A DNA stretch of 64,000 nucleotides from Tenericutes bacterium MZ-XQ (GTDB lineage Bacteria > Bacillota_I > Bacilli_A > Acholeplasmatales > Acholeplasmataceae), in the NCBI GenBank assembly GCA_002838205.1, contig CP017950.1, positions 1,184,858 to 1,248,857 on the forward strand. The letters are read 5' to 3'. Each line of letters starts with the position of its first letter. The first letter of the stretch is position 1. Positions 32,762 to 41,560 of the stretch are shown piece after piece. The position numbers and the translations under genes are program-made. The notes beneath the pieces are model-generated. The model saw only the letters and a program-made list of their open reading frames with translations, was not told the DNA's origin and made no database searches.

Positions 32762-33589
32762 ATGTTAAATGTGATTAAAGAAAGAAAGTCTGTTAGAACT
32801 TATTTAAAGAAGGATTTATCTGAAAAAGATTTAAAGGCTGTAAAGCAAATCGTAAAAAAACATAATGAAACTAAAGGATTTTTTGGTCATGAAGTTAAGT
32901 TAGATTTTTTTGAAAAACCATTTGTGGATGCAGAGAAAAAAGCTAAAATTGGTACTTATGGATTTATTACTAATCCACCAAGTTTTATTGCTGGATGTGT
33001 TGATAACTCATTCTATGGCATGGTTGATTATGGATTTATATTTGAAAATATGATCCTTGATTTAACTGAACAAAAACTTGGCACTGTATGGATTGGAGGC
33101 ACCTTTGATAGACATACTTTTGATTTCATGCAAAAAGAACATGAGATTGTTCCTACGATAACACCTGTAGGTTATGAAGACAAAGATCATCACTCGTTAA
33201 AGGAAGATGAAGTAAGAGAACATGTCCATGCTGATCGCAGAGAACCTTTTGATCAATTATTCTTTAATAATGATTTTGATACACCTCTTGATGAAACACA
33301 TGCATATGCAAAAGCATTAAATTATGTTAGACTTGCACCATCTGCTGATAATAAACAACCATGGCGCGTTATTGTCAAAGGTCACGATGTTCACTTTTAT
33401 TTAGAAAGAACACCAGCGTATGGTGAATCTTTAGAATTTGATGTTCAAGCGATTGATATGGGTATTGCATTATCTCATTTTGTTAAAGGTTTAGAAGAAT
33501 TAGGTTTCAAATTTAAGGTTTCGAATGATTTTGTGAATATTAAATTACCTGATTTTGAATATGCATTTACAGTTAAAGTATCATCTTAA
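32762..33589 (+). CDS. Nitroreductase-family protein
   Basis: 275 residues. N-terminal VIKERKSVRTYLKKDLSEKDL has the R-S-V-R-x-Y FMN-binding start; LRLAPSADNKQPWRVIV in the second half is the typical A-P-S-x-x-N-x-Q-P-W motif. It resembles the larger putative-TM nitroreductase group, with the two motifs far apart. It probably reduces nitro or quinone compounds with FMN; the substrate is unknown. GGGAGGT precedes the ATG. Confidence 0.8.
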   Translation: MLNVIKERKSVRTYLKKDLSEKDLKAVKQIVKKHNETKGFFGHEVKLDFFEKPFVDAEKKAKIGTYGFITNPPSFIAGCVDNSFYGMVDYGFIFENMILDLTEQKLGTVWIGGTFDRHTFDFMQKEHEIVPTITPVGYEDKDHHSLKEDEVREHVHADRREPFDQLFFNNDFDTPLDETHAYAKALNYVRLAPSADNKQPWRVIVKGHDVHFYLERTPAYGESLEFDVQAIDMGIALSHFVKGLEELGFKFKVSNDFVNIKLPDFEYAFTVKVSS

Positions 33590-33663
33590 CGTTTATCGCT
33601 TTATATTTATTATAATAAATGATAGAATACAATTAAGGTGATGACACAAATATTCATCAAATT

Positions 33664-33694
33664 ACAGCTACATGTGTCGTGTAGCTGTTTTTTT
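33664..33694 (+). terminator. Terminator
   Basis: ACAGCTAC, loop ATGTGTCGT, GTAGCTGT followed by T-tract. It lies just before the ribosome site of the next gene and may act as attenuator for it. Confidence 0.75.
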
Positions 33695-33708
33695 AAAAGG
33701 TGAGTTTT

Positions 33709-34401
33709 ATGTATGATTTACTTAGTAAATATTATGATCGGTTATTTAAATTCAATCCTTCATTTAAAGCATTTCTTTTTCCCTATGCAACTAAAAAAGG
33801 TGAAGCCCTAGATTTAGGCTGTGGTACTGGTCGCTTGACTCATCTTATTTCTACACTTGGTATGCATGTCAAAGGCATTGACTTAGATCCTTTCATGATT
33901 CAGAAAGCATCCAAAAAGTATCCAACACTTTCTTTTTCTACTGAAGACATGATTGATTATGTTAAAACCCCTACTGAGACCTATGATTTAATTACTTGTT
34001 TTGGTAATACAATTGTTCATTTGGATGAAAGAGATTTAAATAATCTTTTTATTCACGTTCACTTGGTTCTTCATAAACATAAGTTTTTTATCGTTCAATG
34101 TTTGAATTATTTTCGAATTTTGAAAGAAAAACCCGATGGGTTACCAGATTTATCAGATGATGAGATACTACTTCATCGGAAATACACCTATTATAATGAT
34201 TACATCATGTTTCAAACCGTACTTTTTGAAAACGATGATGTATTTGAACTTGGTGAAACTAAGCTATATCCTTATTCACATACATATTTAATGGATTTAG
34301 GAAGACAACACGGCTTTGAAGTTGAGATTTATAGTGGACCTGATTTTTCACCTTATTCATACGATGAATCTCACGTTTATTTAATATTCAAAAAAATTTG
34401 A
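33709..34401 (+). CDS. Class I SAM-dependent methyltransferase
   Basis: 230 residues from the ATG at 33709, where AGGTGAG serves as ribosome site (a GTG nine bases earlier lies within that site). Motif I is ALDLGCGTGRLTHLI, motif II GIDLDPFMIQKA, motif IV DLITCFGNTIVHL. A small-molecule methyltransferase of unknown substrate. The TGA stop confirms that TGA is not Trp. Confidence 0.85.
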   Translation: MYDLLSKYYDRLFKFNPSFKAFLFPYATKKGEALDLGCGTGRLTHLISTLGMHVKGIDLDPFMIQKASKKYPTLSFSTEDMIDYVKTPTETYDLITCFGNTIVHLDERDLNNLFIHVHLVLHKHKFFIVQCLNYFRILKEKPDGLPDLSDDEILLHRKYTYYNDYIMFQTVLFENDDVFELGETKLYPYSHTYLMDLGRQHGFEVEIYSGPDFSPYSYDESHVYLIFKKI

Positions 34402-34416
34402 AAGCGAGGCATTGAT

Positions 34417-34944
34417 ATGCATTATCAAAATTATTTAAGTCATGATAATCCTGTAGTAACGATTAAAGTCAAGAATTTTGGGACAATCAAATTAGAGCTA
34501 TTTTCTCAAGTGGCACCCAACACCGTTTATAATTTTATCTCTCTCATCCAGAAAAAATACTATGACGGACTCATTTTTCATAGAATTATACCTGAGTTTA
34601 TGATTCAAGGTGGTGGCGGTACGCCTATCAAGACAATTATCGGTGAGTTTGACATCAATGGTCACCAAAACCCACTTAAACACACACGAGGCGTCATATC
34701 TATGGCTAGAACCAATGATCCAAATTCCGCAACTTCTCAGTTCTTCATTATGCATAAAGCTGCGCCACATTTAGATGGATCTTATGCATCTTTTGGTGGT
34801 GTGACTGAAGGTATTGAAGTTGTTGATAAAATTGTTAGTCAGCCAAGAGATATCAGAGATAGACCATATGATGATATTGTGATTGAAAGCATCACTGTTG
34901 ATCTTAAAAATAAAGTCTATCCGAAACCTGAATTATACCTATAA
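34417..34944 (+). CDS. ppiB: Peptidyl-prolyl cis-trans isomerase, cyclophilin type
   Basis: 175 residues. Cyclophilin landmarks: FHRIIPEFMIQGGGGT (catalytic Arg, Phe, Gln), GVISMARTNDPNSATSQFFI and LDGSYASFGGVTEG, where the usual Trp is replaced by a bacterial variant. No signal peptide, so it acts in the cytoplasm in protein folding. It lies 15 bases after the methyltransferase gene. Confidence 0.92.
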   Translation: MHYQNYLSHDNPVVTIKVKNFGTIKLELFSQVAPNTVYNFISLIQKKYYDGLIFHRIIPEFMIQGGGGTPIKTIIGEFDINGHQNPLKHTRGVISMARTNDPNSATSQFFIMHKAAPHLDGSYASFGGVTEGIEVVDKIVSQPRDIRDRPYDDIVIESITVDLKNKVYPKPELYL

Positions 34945-34973
34945 AACACAAGAAATCATCTTGTGTTTTTTTC
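34943..34973 (+). terminator. Terminator after the cyclophilin gene
   Basis: AAAACACAAGA, loop AATCA, TCTTGTGTTTT with T-tract. Confidence 0.8.
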
Positions 34974-35093
34974 TTTTTAGAATGTAAATAAATGTAATAT
35001 TTTTCTGAGAACACTTTCATGTAAAATCATACCTTCCACCTCTTTCATTTAAAAAAATACTTGATATAATAGGTGCACAAGGTAGGTGAGACA

Positions 35094-36362
35094 ATGGACG
35101 AATACAAATTACATCGGCATATTTTATGCATAGATTTAAAAAGTTTCTATGCGTCTGTTGAATGTGCTGTAAGACAACTTGATCCCTTTAAAACACCTTT
35201 AGTGGTCGCTGATGCAGGACGCGGTGGTGGTTCTATTGTGCTAGCTGTATCTCCTTATCTTAAAAGTCTAGGTATTCCTAGTAGACTTAGATTTTATGAG
35301 CTCCCTGAGAACATTGATATGATTGTAGCTAAGCCGAGAATGAGCCTTTATCTTGAGTATTCCGCAAAGATTATTGAGGTTTATTTAAAATTTATTTCCG
35401 AAGAAGATTTGTATGTTTACTCGGTTGATGAAGCTTTTTTAGATGTCACTGAATACTTAAGTTACTATCAAATGACTGATGTAGAACTTGCTAAAAAAAT
35501 CTTAGAAACGATTTATGAGGAAACCAAACTATTTGCAACCGTTGGCATTGGTCCAAATATGTTGATTTCTAAACTTGCTCTTGATATTGAGTCTAAGAAA
35601 GCCCCTGATTTTATTGCAAAGTGGACGTACGATGATATCAAAGAAAAACTATGGCCAATCGAACCATTAAGTGAAATGTGGGGCATAGGATATAACATGC
35701 AAAAACGGTTGAACAAACTCGGTCTAGTTAAAATCGGAGATATTGCGCATTACAATATACTAGAGCTTAAAAGACAATTTGGTATCTTGGGTGAAGAACT
35801 TTATTATCATACACACGGTATTGATATGAGTATGATTCAACAAAAGCAAAACGTAAGATCAAAAAGTAAGAGTTATGGTATTGGGCAAACACTTTTCTCT
35901 GATTACTATGTTCCTGATGTTTTTCAAATCATACTAGAAATGGTCGATGATATTTCTAGAAGGCTTAGACTTTCTCATAAAGTTGCAAAAACCATCCATT
36001 TAGGTATCGCTTATAGTAAGGAAGTTGGTGGTGGCTTTTCTAGACAAATTACCTTAGATCAACCCACTTCTTCTGAAAAAACAATTTACGAAACATGTTT
36101 AATGTTATTTCATAAACACTACGATAAAGGTGAGCCGATTAGACGTGTGCACGTCAGTGCATCACAGCTTCAAAAAGCTCATGTCTATCAGTTTTCATTG
36201 TTCGAAGATCCTGAACGATTACTCAAAGAGCACAACTTATTTCAAACTGTTGATGAAATGAAGTTCAAATATGGCAGAAATGTTATCAATAGAGCTTCAA
36301 CTGAGCTTGATTCATCAACTGCAAAAGCTAGAAATAAAATGATTGGAGGTCACCATGCATAA
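35094..36362 (+). CDS. Y-family DNA polymerase, UvrX/YqjW (UmuC) type
   Basis: 422 residues from the ATG at 35094 with AGGTGAG upstream; TATAAT at 35065-35070. Palm motifs ILCIDLKSFYASVECA (first metal Asp) and VYSVDEAFLDVTEY (SVDE, second acidic pair), thumb helix-hairpin-helix MWGIGYNMQKRLNKLGLVKIGD, then the little finger. The GGGSIVLAVSPYLKSLGI stretch is of the UvrX/YqjW group. Translesion synthesis in DNA damage. It overlaps a YolD-like gene by 8 bases, the usual companion. Confidence 0.88.
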   Translation: MDEYKLHRHILCIDLKSFYASVECAVRQLDPFKTPLVVADAGRGGGSIVLAVSPYLKSLGIPSRLRFYELPENIDMIVAKPRMSLYLEYSAKIIEVYLKFISEEDLYVYSVDEAFLDVTEYLSYYQMTDVELAKKILETIYEETKLFATVGIGPNMLISKLALDIESKKAPDFIAKWTYDDIKEKLWPIEPLSEMWGIGYNMQKRLNKLGLVKIGDIAHYNILELKRQFGILGEELYYHTHGIDMSMIQQKQNVRSKSKSYGIGQTLFSDYYVPDVFQIILEMVDDISRRLRLSHKVAKTIHLGIAYSKEVGGGFSRQITLDQPTSSEKTIYETCLMLFHKHYDKGEPIRRVHVSASQLQKAHVYQFSLFEDPERLLKEHNLFQTVDEMKFKYGRNVINRASTELDSSTAKARNKMIGGHHA

Positions 36363-36678
36363 ATACGTTGACCGTGGTATCATAAAGTGGGCTCCATTTG
36401 ATGCACTTGTAGGCTATTCAACATTGCTCAATGAACTTAGATACAAATTAGGTAAAAAACATAAGCCTGTTTTAAGTGATGATCAGTACGAAGAATTGAA
36501 TCGCAAGCTTCATTTTGCATTTCATCACAAAATCGATATTGAACTCGAATACTTCTATGATGGCTACATAAAGACAAGTTACGGTTCGATTAAAAAACTC
36601 GATTTTATTCACAAAAAAATCATTTTATCTACATTTGAAAAAATCGATAGTAATGCCATCTTAAATATTATATTTTAA
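36355..36678 (+). CDS. YolD-like protein
   Basis: 107 residues from the ATG at 36355 after GGAGGT. The start RGIIKWAPFDALVGYSTLLNEL is the YolD-like pattern, and the rest matches its beta-rich WYL-like end (HHKIDIELEYFYDGYIKTSYGSIKKLDF). Such proteins accompany Y-family polymerases (YqjW-YqjX, UvrX-YolD) and probably assist them or regulate them. Co-translated with the polymerase. Confidence 0.85.
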   Translation: MHKYVDRGIIKWAPFDALVGYSTLLNELRYKLGKKHKPVLSDDQYEELNRKLHFAFHHKIDIELEYFYDGYIKTSYGSIKKLDFIHKKIILSTFEKIDSNAILNIIF

Positions 36679-36706
36679 AAGGGACAATTTTAGGATTGTC
36701 CCTTTT
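36677..36706. terminator. Bidirectional terminator
   Basis: AAAAGGGACAAT and ATTGTCCCTTTT form a 12-bp stem between convergent genes. Confidence 0.85.
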
Positions 36707-36708
36707 CG

Positions 36709-37134
36709 TTATACTTTATCAATATGTGATACAACTTTTTTTAATATTTTTTCTAGCATCTTTTTTTCATCATCTGAGATGACAGAGAATATATCATTTA
36801 ATATATCATCATTTTTATGCTTGACTTCTACAGCGATATGAAAGCCAACATCAGTTAAATGATATTTGTTTTTGTAACCTTTCTCATTGTCTTTAACAGC
36901 ATAACCAAGATTAAGCAGGTCGTTGAGTGCTCTTGAGGCATGTGCTTTATCGTGTTTTACAATATCAATAATCTCAGTTTGTAATAATCCATTTTTATGA
37001 TTCGATAACAACATCATATATGGAATATGTTGTTTAGATAGTCCTTGAGATTCAAAAAATCTTAAATGCTCATCCATAATTTTCTTTTTTATGACATGCA
37101 AGAAAACTGGTAGTATCGCTAACTTTTCTTCCAT
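36709..37134 (-). CDS. MarR-family regulator of the adjoining ABC exporter
   Basis: 141 residues with MarR winged helix: QHIPYMMLLSNHKNGLLQTEIIDIVKHDKAHASRALNDLLNLGYAVKDNEKGYKNKYHLTDVG. It is the last gene of the operon with two ABC half-transporters, 8 bases after the second. It probably represses the operon through a TTGTTGA-tttg-TCAACAA palindrome at 40764-40781. Confidence 0.85.
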   Translation of the reverse strand: MEEKLAILPVFLHVIKKKIMDEHLRFFESQGLSKQHIPYMMLLSNHKNGLLQTEIIDIVKHDKAHASRALNDLLNLGYAVKDNEKGYKNKYHLTDVGFHIAVEVKHKNDDILNDIFSVISDDEKKMLEKILKKVVSHIDKV

Positions 37135-37142
37135 AAGAACAC

Positions 37143-38957
37143 CTACATATCAAACTGACTGTTATATAAGTCAGCATAGAAGCCTTGTTTTTCAAGTAAA
37201 TCTTGATGTGTTCCCATTTCAATAATGTCACCGTTGTTGAGCACTAAAATCACATCAGCATTTTTAATGGTTGATAAACGATGGGCAATCACAAAAGTTG
37301 TTCTACCCTTCATTAAGCGGTCCATAGCTTCTTGAATCAGCATTTCTGTTCTCACGTCAACGCTTGATGTCGCTTCATCTAGAATAAGCATAGGTGCATC
37401 TGTAACCATTGCTCTAGCGATGGTAAGCAATTGTTGTTGCCCTTGTGAGATCGAACTGTTTTCTTTGAGTTCATGATCATAGCCAAATGATAATGATTTG
37501 ATAAAATGATGAACATTTGCAGTTTTTGCAGCACTAATGATTTGCTCATCAGTTGCATCTGGGTGTCCGTATTTTAAATTATCTTTGACTGTCCCATGAA
37601 ATAACCATGTATCTTGTAAAACCATACTAAATAGTTTATGTACTTCATATCTTGTCATATCTTTGGTCGATATGCCATCGATTTCTATATGTCCTTCGTT
37701 GACTTCATAGAATTTCATGAGTAAGTTCACAAGTGTCGTTTTTCCTGCTCCAGTAGGCCCTACAATAGCAACTTTCTGACCAGGTTTCACGTCCAAACTA
37801 AAACCATGAATGATTTCTTTATCAGGTTCATAGCCAAACTTAACATTTTTAAATGATACATGTCCTTTAACATTTTTGAGTAGAACTGTCTTATCTTCCG
37901 GCTTCATTTCTTCAAGATTTAAAAATTCGAATACACGTTCAGTCGCAGCTAGTGCTGATTGAAATTGTGTTAAACTTTGAGCAATACTTCCTAATGGTTG
38001 ATTAAAGTTTCTAACATATTGAAGCATACTTTGGATGTCACCAATAAGAATCGTTCTTCTTACGGCTAATAAACCACCAAAGACTGCAATGAGCATATAG
38101 CTTAAATTTCCGACAAAATTCATAATTGGAAACATTAACCCTGAAAAGAATTGACTCTTCCATGCTGATTCATATAAGTCATCATTATGTTGTTCAAAAA
38201 CATTTAAGAATTTATCTTCTGCTTGATAGGCTCTAAGAATTTGTTGTCCTGTAAATGCTTCTTCAATATGTCCATTGAGTTGGCCTAATGTTTTTTGTTG
38301 CTTCCTAAAGTATTTTTGTGATTTTTTCATAATAAATCTCATGATAAAACTTGATAAAGGTAATGAAATTAAAGCGACTAATGCAAGTTGCCATGAAACA
38401 ATAATCATCATAACCAAAATACCAATAAGCAGTGTAACTGATGTAAATATTTGTGTGATTGATGAATTAACAGCTTGACTGATTAAATCAATATCATTAC
38501 TCATTCGACTTAGAGTATCACCGTAAGACGTTTGATCAAAGTATTTCAATGGCACTTTATCCATCTTATCAAACAAATCGCTTCTCATTTTTTTGGTGAT
38601 TTTTTGAGTGGTGCGGGTAACAATGATGCCTTGCAATAAGTTAAAAACATAACTTAATGCGTACAAAGTAATTAAAATAAATACAATTTCATAAATACGA
38701 TCAAAATTAATACCTGTTGTATTAAATATACCTAATTGTACTTCATTAGTGATTTGTCCTAACAAACGAGGACCTAAAATATTGAAAACAGCAGATAATG
38801 AAGCAAATGTGATTACTATAATAAATATAATTTTATATGGTGCTAAGTATTTAAGGAGTAATTTAAATGCTTTTTTCATGGATTTAGGTTTTTGGCCTAC
38901 GCCCATCATGCGTCCAGGACCATGCGTTGGTCTTTGTTGCGATCTTTCTTTAGCCAT
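37143..38957 (-). CDS. ABC half-transporter, multidrug exporter type (second subunit)
   Basis: 604 residues from the ATG at 38957, with AGGAGG upstream inside the previous gene. Basic start, six-helix type I exporter membrane domain, then the ATPase: Walker A GPTGAGKTT, Q loop MVLQDTWLF, signature SISQGQQQLL, Walker B PMLILDEATSSVD. SQGQQ is a slightly altered signature, common in one half of heterodimers such as BmrC/BmrD or LmrC/LmrD. It likely pairs with the upstream half to pump drugs or lipids. Confidence 0.9.
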   Translation of the reverse strand: MAKERSQQRPTHGPGRMMGVGQKPKSMKKAFKLLLKYLAPYKIIFIIVITFASLSAVFNILGPRLLGQITNEVQLGIFNTTGINFDRIYEIVFILITLYALSYVFNLLQGIIVTRTTQKITKKMRSDLFDKMDKVPLKYFDQTSYGDTLSRMSNDIDLISQAVNSSITQIFTSVTLLIGILVMMIIVSWQLALVALISLPLSSFIMRFIMKKSQKYFRKQQKTLGQLNGHIEEAFTGQQILRAYQAEDKFLNVFEQHNDDLYESAWKSQFFSGLMFPIMNFVGNLSYMLIAVFGGLLAVRRTILIGDIQSMLQYVRNFNQPLGSIAQSLTQFQSALAATERVFEFLNLEEMKPEDKTVLLKNVKGHVSFKNVKFGYEPDKEIIHGFSLDVKPGQKVAIVGPTGAGKTTLVNLLMKFYEVNEGHIEIDGISTKDMTRYEVHKLFSMVLQDTWLFHGTVKDNLKYGHPDATDEQIISAAKTANVHHFIKSLSFGYDHELKENSSISQGQQQLLTIARAMVTDAPMLILDEATSSVDVRTEMLIQEAMDRLMKGRTTFVIAHRLSTIKNADVILVLNNGDIIEMGTHQDLLEKQGFYADLYNSQFDM

Positions 38958-40719
38958 TTGCAAGTTCCTCCTTAGATAGTTGTGCATATGCAATTTCTTG
39001 ATATGCTTTACATGATGAAAGTAAATCTTGATGTGTACCTTGTCCGACAATATCTCCTTGATCTAGAACAATAATCTGATTTGCATCCATAATCGTACCA
39101 ATTCTTTGTCCTACAATGACATTAAGTGCATCTTTAACTTGAGATTTTAAATTAGATCTTAAAAGTTTGTCTGTTTTATAGTCTAATGCACTAAATGAAT
39201 CATCAAATATGAATATTTTCGGTTGCTTGACTAATGCTCTAGCAATGGAAAGTCTTTGCTTTTGTCCACCTGAAACATTCTTACCGGCCTGGTCAATTTG
39301 ATAATCCAGACCTTGCTCGTTTGCATCTACAAAGTCTTTAATTTGTGCGATTTCTAATGCATATAAGATATCTTCATCAGTTGCATTTTTATTTCCAATC
39401 ATCATATTCTCACGAATAGTTCCCGAAAACAACAATCCTTTTTGAGGTACATAACCCATCATTTGATATAGGGTATCTAAGGCATAGTTTTTAATATTAG
39501 TACCATTGATTAAAATCTCACCTTCAGTGACATCATAGAATCTTAAAAGCAACTGAATGATGGTAGATTTACCAGATCCTGTTGATCCAATAAATGCCAA
39601 TGTTTCACCTTTTTTGGCTTTAAAGCTAATGTTTTTAATCACACACTCTTCAGCATTTGGATATTTAAAGCATACATTTTTAAATTCAATATCTATATCA
39701 GTTGGAACTTCAAACTCACTTGCAAGCGTGTTATCAATCTTATAAGGCGTTTCAATAACTTTCATGATTCTTCTTGCAGATACAAATGCTCTTGGTAAGA
39801 AGATAAACATCATAATAAGCATCATGAAGCTCATCATGATCATCATGCCATAAGAGATAAACTCAATTTGAATGGCTAAACCTTCAATAGGTGTTGATCC
39901 TAATAGGTTTTGACTGATTAGTGTTGCCCCAACAACAATAAGTGCCAAGTTCAGTCCATTAAAAACAAGTGTCATCCCAGGATTTAAAAAACTCATAGCA
40001 GTATTAACAAACACATGTGTTTTCGTAAGTCTTGTATTTACACCTTCGAATTTTTCTTGTTGAATGTCCTGAGCATTATGTGAACGAATAACTCTTAGAC
40101 CTGTTAAAGTTTCTCTTGTGACTTCATTTAAATCATCTGTACGTTCTTGGAGTTGATTAAATTTTGGTCCTACAATCACAAAGATCACAGTCACCATCAT
40201 AATGATTGCGACAACACCACCAATAATAACCATAGTCATTGTAATGTTTAAACTTGTGACTTTCAAAATGGTAGCAATCGCCATAATTGGTGCTCTAAAG
40301 ATAAGTCTAAGCATAATAATTAAAGCGTTTTGAACTTGTTGAATATCATTGGTTGAACGTGTAATCAAAGAAGGTGTAGAAAACTCATTAACTTCTTCTA
40401 ATGAAAAACCTTGCACATGTTCAAACAACTTCTTTCTAGTGATGTTTGCAGCTCGAGTACCAACACGTGCAGCAAAGTAACTTGCTATAACAGTTGATAT
40501 AATACTACCTAATGTTACAAGTAACATCCATAATCCTTCATTTAAAATTAAACTTGTTTGACTTTCTCCTGTTTGGTATGCATTACCAATAAAACCAATG
40601 ATATTACCCATATATTCTGGTAGCATCAAATCAAGCATGACTTGAATATAGATAAAAAATAATATCAGTAGAATGAAGACATAATGATACCATTTCAAAA
40701 ACTTAAATATTTTTAGCAT
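38950..40719 (-). CDS. ABC half-transporter, multidrug exporter type (first subunit)
   Basis: 589 residues from the ATG at 40719, where AGGTGGAG is the ribosome site. Six-helix membrane domain, then Walker A GSTGSGKST, signature NVSGGQKQRLS, and Walker B KIFIFDDSFSALD, where the catalytic Glu after the Walker B is Asp-Ser. This is the sign of a degenerate ATP site in heterodimeric exporters. Its last codons overlap the second subunit gene by 8 bases. The two form one exporter with one full and one weak ATP site. Confidence 0.9.
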   Translation of the reverse strand: MLKIFKFLKWYHYVFILLILFFIYIQVMLDLMLPEYMGNIIGFIGNAYQTGESQTSLILNEGLWMLLVTLGSIISTVIASYFAARVGTRAANITRKKLFEHVQGFSLEEVNEFSTPSLITRSTNDIQQVQNALIIMLRLIFRAPIMAIATILKVTSLNITMTMVIIGGVVAIIMMVTVIFVIVGPKFNQLQERTDDLNEVTRETLTGLRVIRSHNAQDIQQEKFEGVNTRLTKTHVFVNTAMSFLNPGMTLVFNGLNLALIVVGATLISQNLLGSTPIEGLAIQIEFISYGMMIMMSFMMLIMMFIFLPRAFVSARRIMKVIETPYKIDNTLASEFEVPTDIDIEFKNVCFKYPNAEECVIKNISFKAKKGETLAFIGSTGSGKSTIIQLLLRFYDVTEGEILINGTNIKNYALDTLYQMMGYVPQKGLLFSGTIRENMMIGNKNATDEDILYALEIAQIKDFVDANEQGLDYQIDQAGKNVSGGQKQRLSIARALVKQPKIFIFDDSFSALDYKTDKLLRSNLKSQVKDALNVIVGQRIGTIMDANQIIVLDQGDIVGQGTHQDLLSSCKAYQEIAYAQLSKEELANG

Positions 40720-40763
40720 ACTCCACCTCATTTTTATAGTTCATAATCTATTATCTATTTTTT

Positions 40764-40781
40764 TGTTGATTTGTCAACAAT
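40764..40781 (-). promoter_or_regulatory. Likely MarR operator over the -35 of the ABC operon promoter
   Basis: TTGTTGA-TTTG-TCAACAA is a perfect 7-bp dyad, and on the minus strand its TTGACA is the -35 box, followed after 16 bp by GATAAT. A repressor here would block RNA polymerase. MarR proteins bind such TTG...CAA dyads. Confidence 0.6.
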
Positions 40782-40808
40782 TTTACTTAATTACTTTCAT
40801 ATATTATC

Positions 40809-40914
40809 TTGACTATAGCAGTAATAAAGTTTATAATAAGAGTATAAGTTAAGAAATTAAGAGATGAGAGCAAAGTTATAAATAGAGATTCTATTTTACT
40901 TTGCATATTTTTTT
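40809..40914 (+). promoter_or_regulatory. glp operon promoter and leader with attenuator hairpin
   Basis: TTGACT (40809), 17 bp, TATAAT (40832-40837) is a strong promoter. The leader then forms GCAAAGT...ACTTTGC with an inner AATAGA...TCTATT stem, followed by an AT step and T7 (40870-40914), just before the glpP ribosome site. This looks like the terminator that GlpP with glycerol-3-phosphate overcomes in Bacillus glp leaders. Confidence 0.6.
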
Positions 40915-40930
40915 AAGGAGAGGATGTATC

Positions 40931-41473
40931 ATGCCAATAGATCAACGTATCATACCAGCAATTAGTAATCACCAGGCATTAAAAAAATTTATAGATTCTT
41001 CTTATACTTATGGTATTTTAATGAATTTCCAACTTGCTCAACTTCCAGATTTGGTTAAAGCATTAAAAAACAGCCATAAAAAAGTTCTTATTCATTCTGA
41101 ACTTATCAAAGGATTATCCAGTGATGAATACGGTGCAATCTATTTGATTCAAGCATTGAATGTTGATGGGATCATCTCAAGCAAACCAAAAGTCATTGAG
41201 GTTTGCAAAAAAAGAAATGTCACAGGCATATTCCGATTTTTCTTAAAAGATTCTACTGCTTTAGAGCAAAGCATCAATATTGCCCAAAAACTAAATCCTG
41301 AGTACATCGAAATATTACCTGCATCGTGTACAGATATGATTGGTTCAATCAAAGACCAGGTTCATTCAGAAATACTCATGGGTGGTCTCATTTATGATAA
41401 GAATCAAATTAATAGATGCTTAAAATCAGGTGCAATCGCAGTAACCGTATCAAATCCAGAATTATGGATATAA
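40931..41473 (+). CDS. glpP: Glycerol uptake operon antiterminator GlpP
   Basis: 180 residues from the ATG at 40931 (AGGAGAGGATG upstream). TIM-barrel-like GlpP sequence: IIPAISNHQALKKFIDSSYTYGILMNFQLAQLPDLVKALKNSHKKVLIHSELIKGLSSDEYGAIYLIQALNVDGIISSKP. It binds leader RNA in the presence of glycerol-3-phosphate and prevents termination. It is the first gene of the glp operon and both sides of it have attenuator-like hairpins, so it probably controls itself as well as the enzymes. Confidence 0.9.
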   Translation: MPIDQRIIPAISNHQALKKFIDSSYTYGILMNFQLAQLPDLVKALKNSHKKVLIHSELIKGLSSDEYGAIYLIQALNVDGIISSKPKVIEVCKKRNVTGIFRFFLKDSTALEQSINIAQKLNPEYIEILPASCTDMIGSIKDQVHSEILMGGLIYDKNQINRCLKSGAIAVTVSNPELWI

Positions 41474-41493
41474 CATGTTAATCAAAAAATAGA

Positions 41494-41539
41494 GAAAAAA
41501 GAGAGAGAAAACTGATGTATATCATTTTTTTCTCTTTTT
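41494..41539 (+). terminator. Attenuator-like terminator between glpP and the G3P dehydrogenase genes
   Basis: AAAAAGAGAGAGAAA can pair with TTTTTTTCTCTTTTT around an inner TGAT-GTAT-ATCA stem, ending in a T-rich tract 20 bases before the next start. It is a likely second GlpP target. Confidence 0.55.
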
Positions 41540-41560
41540 ATATTTACAGGAGGCTTTCTT

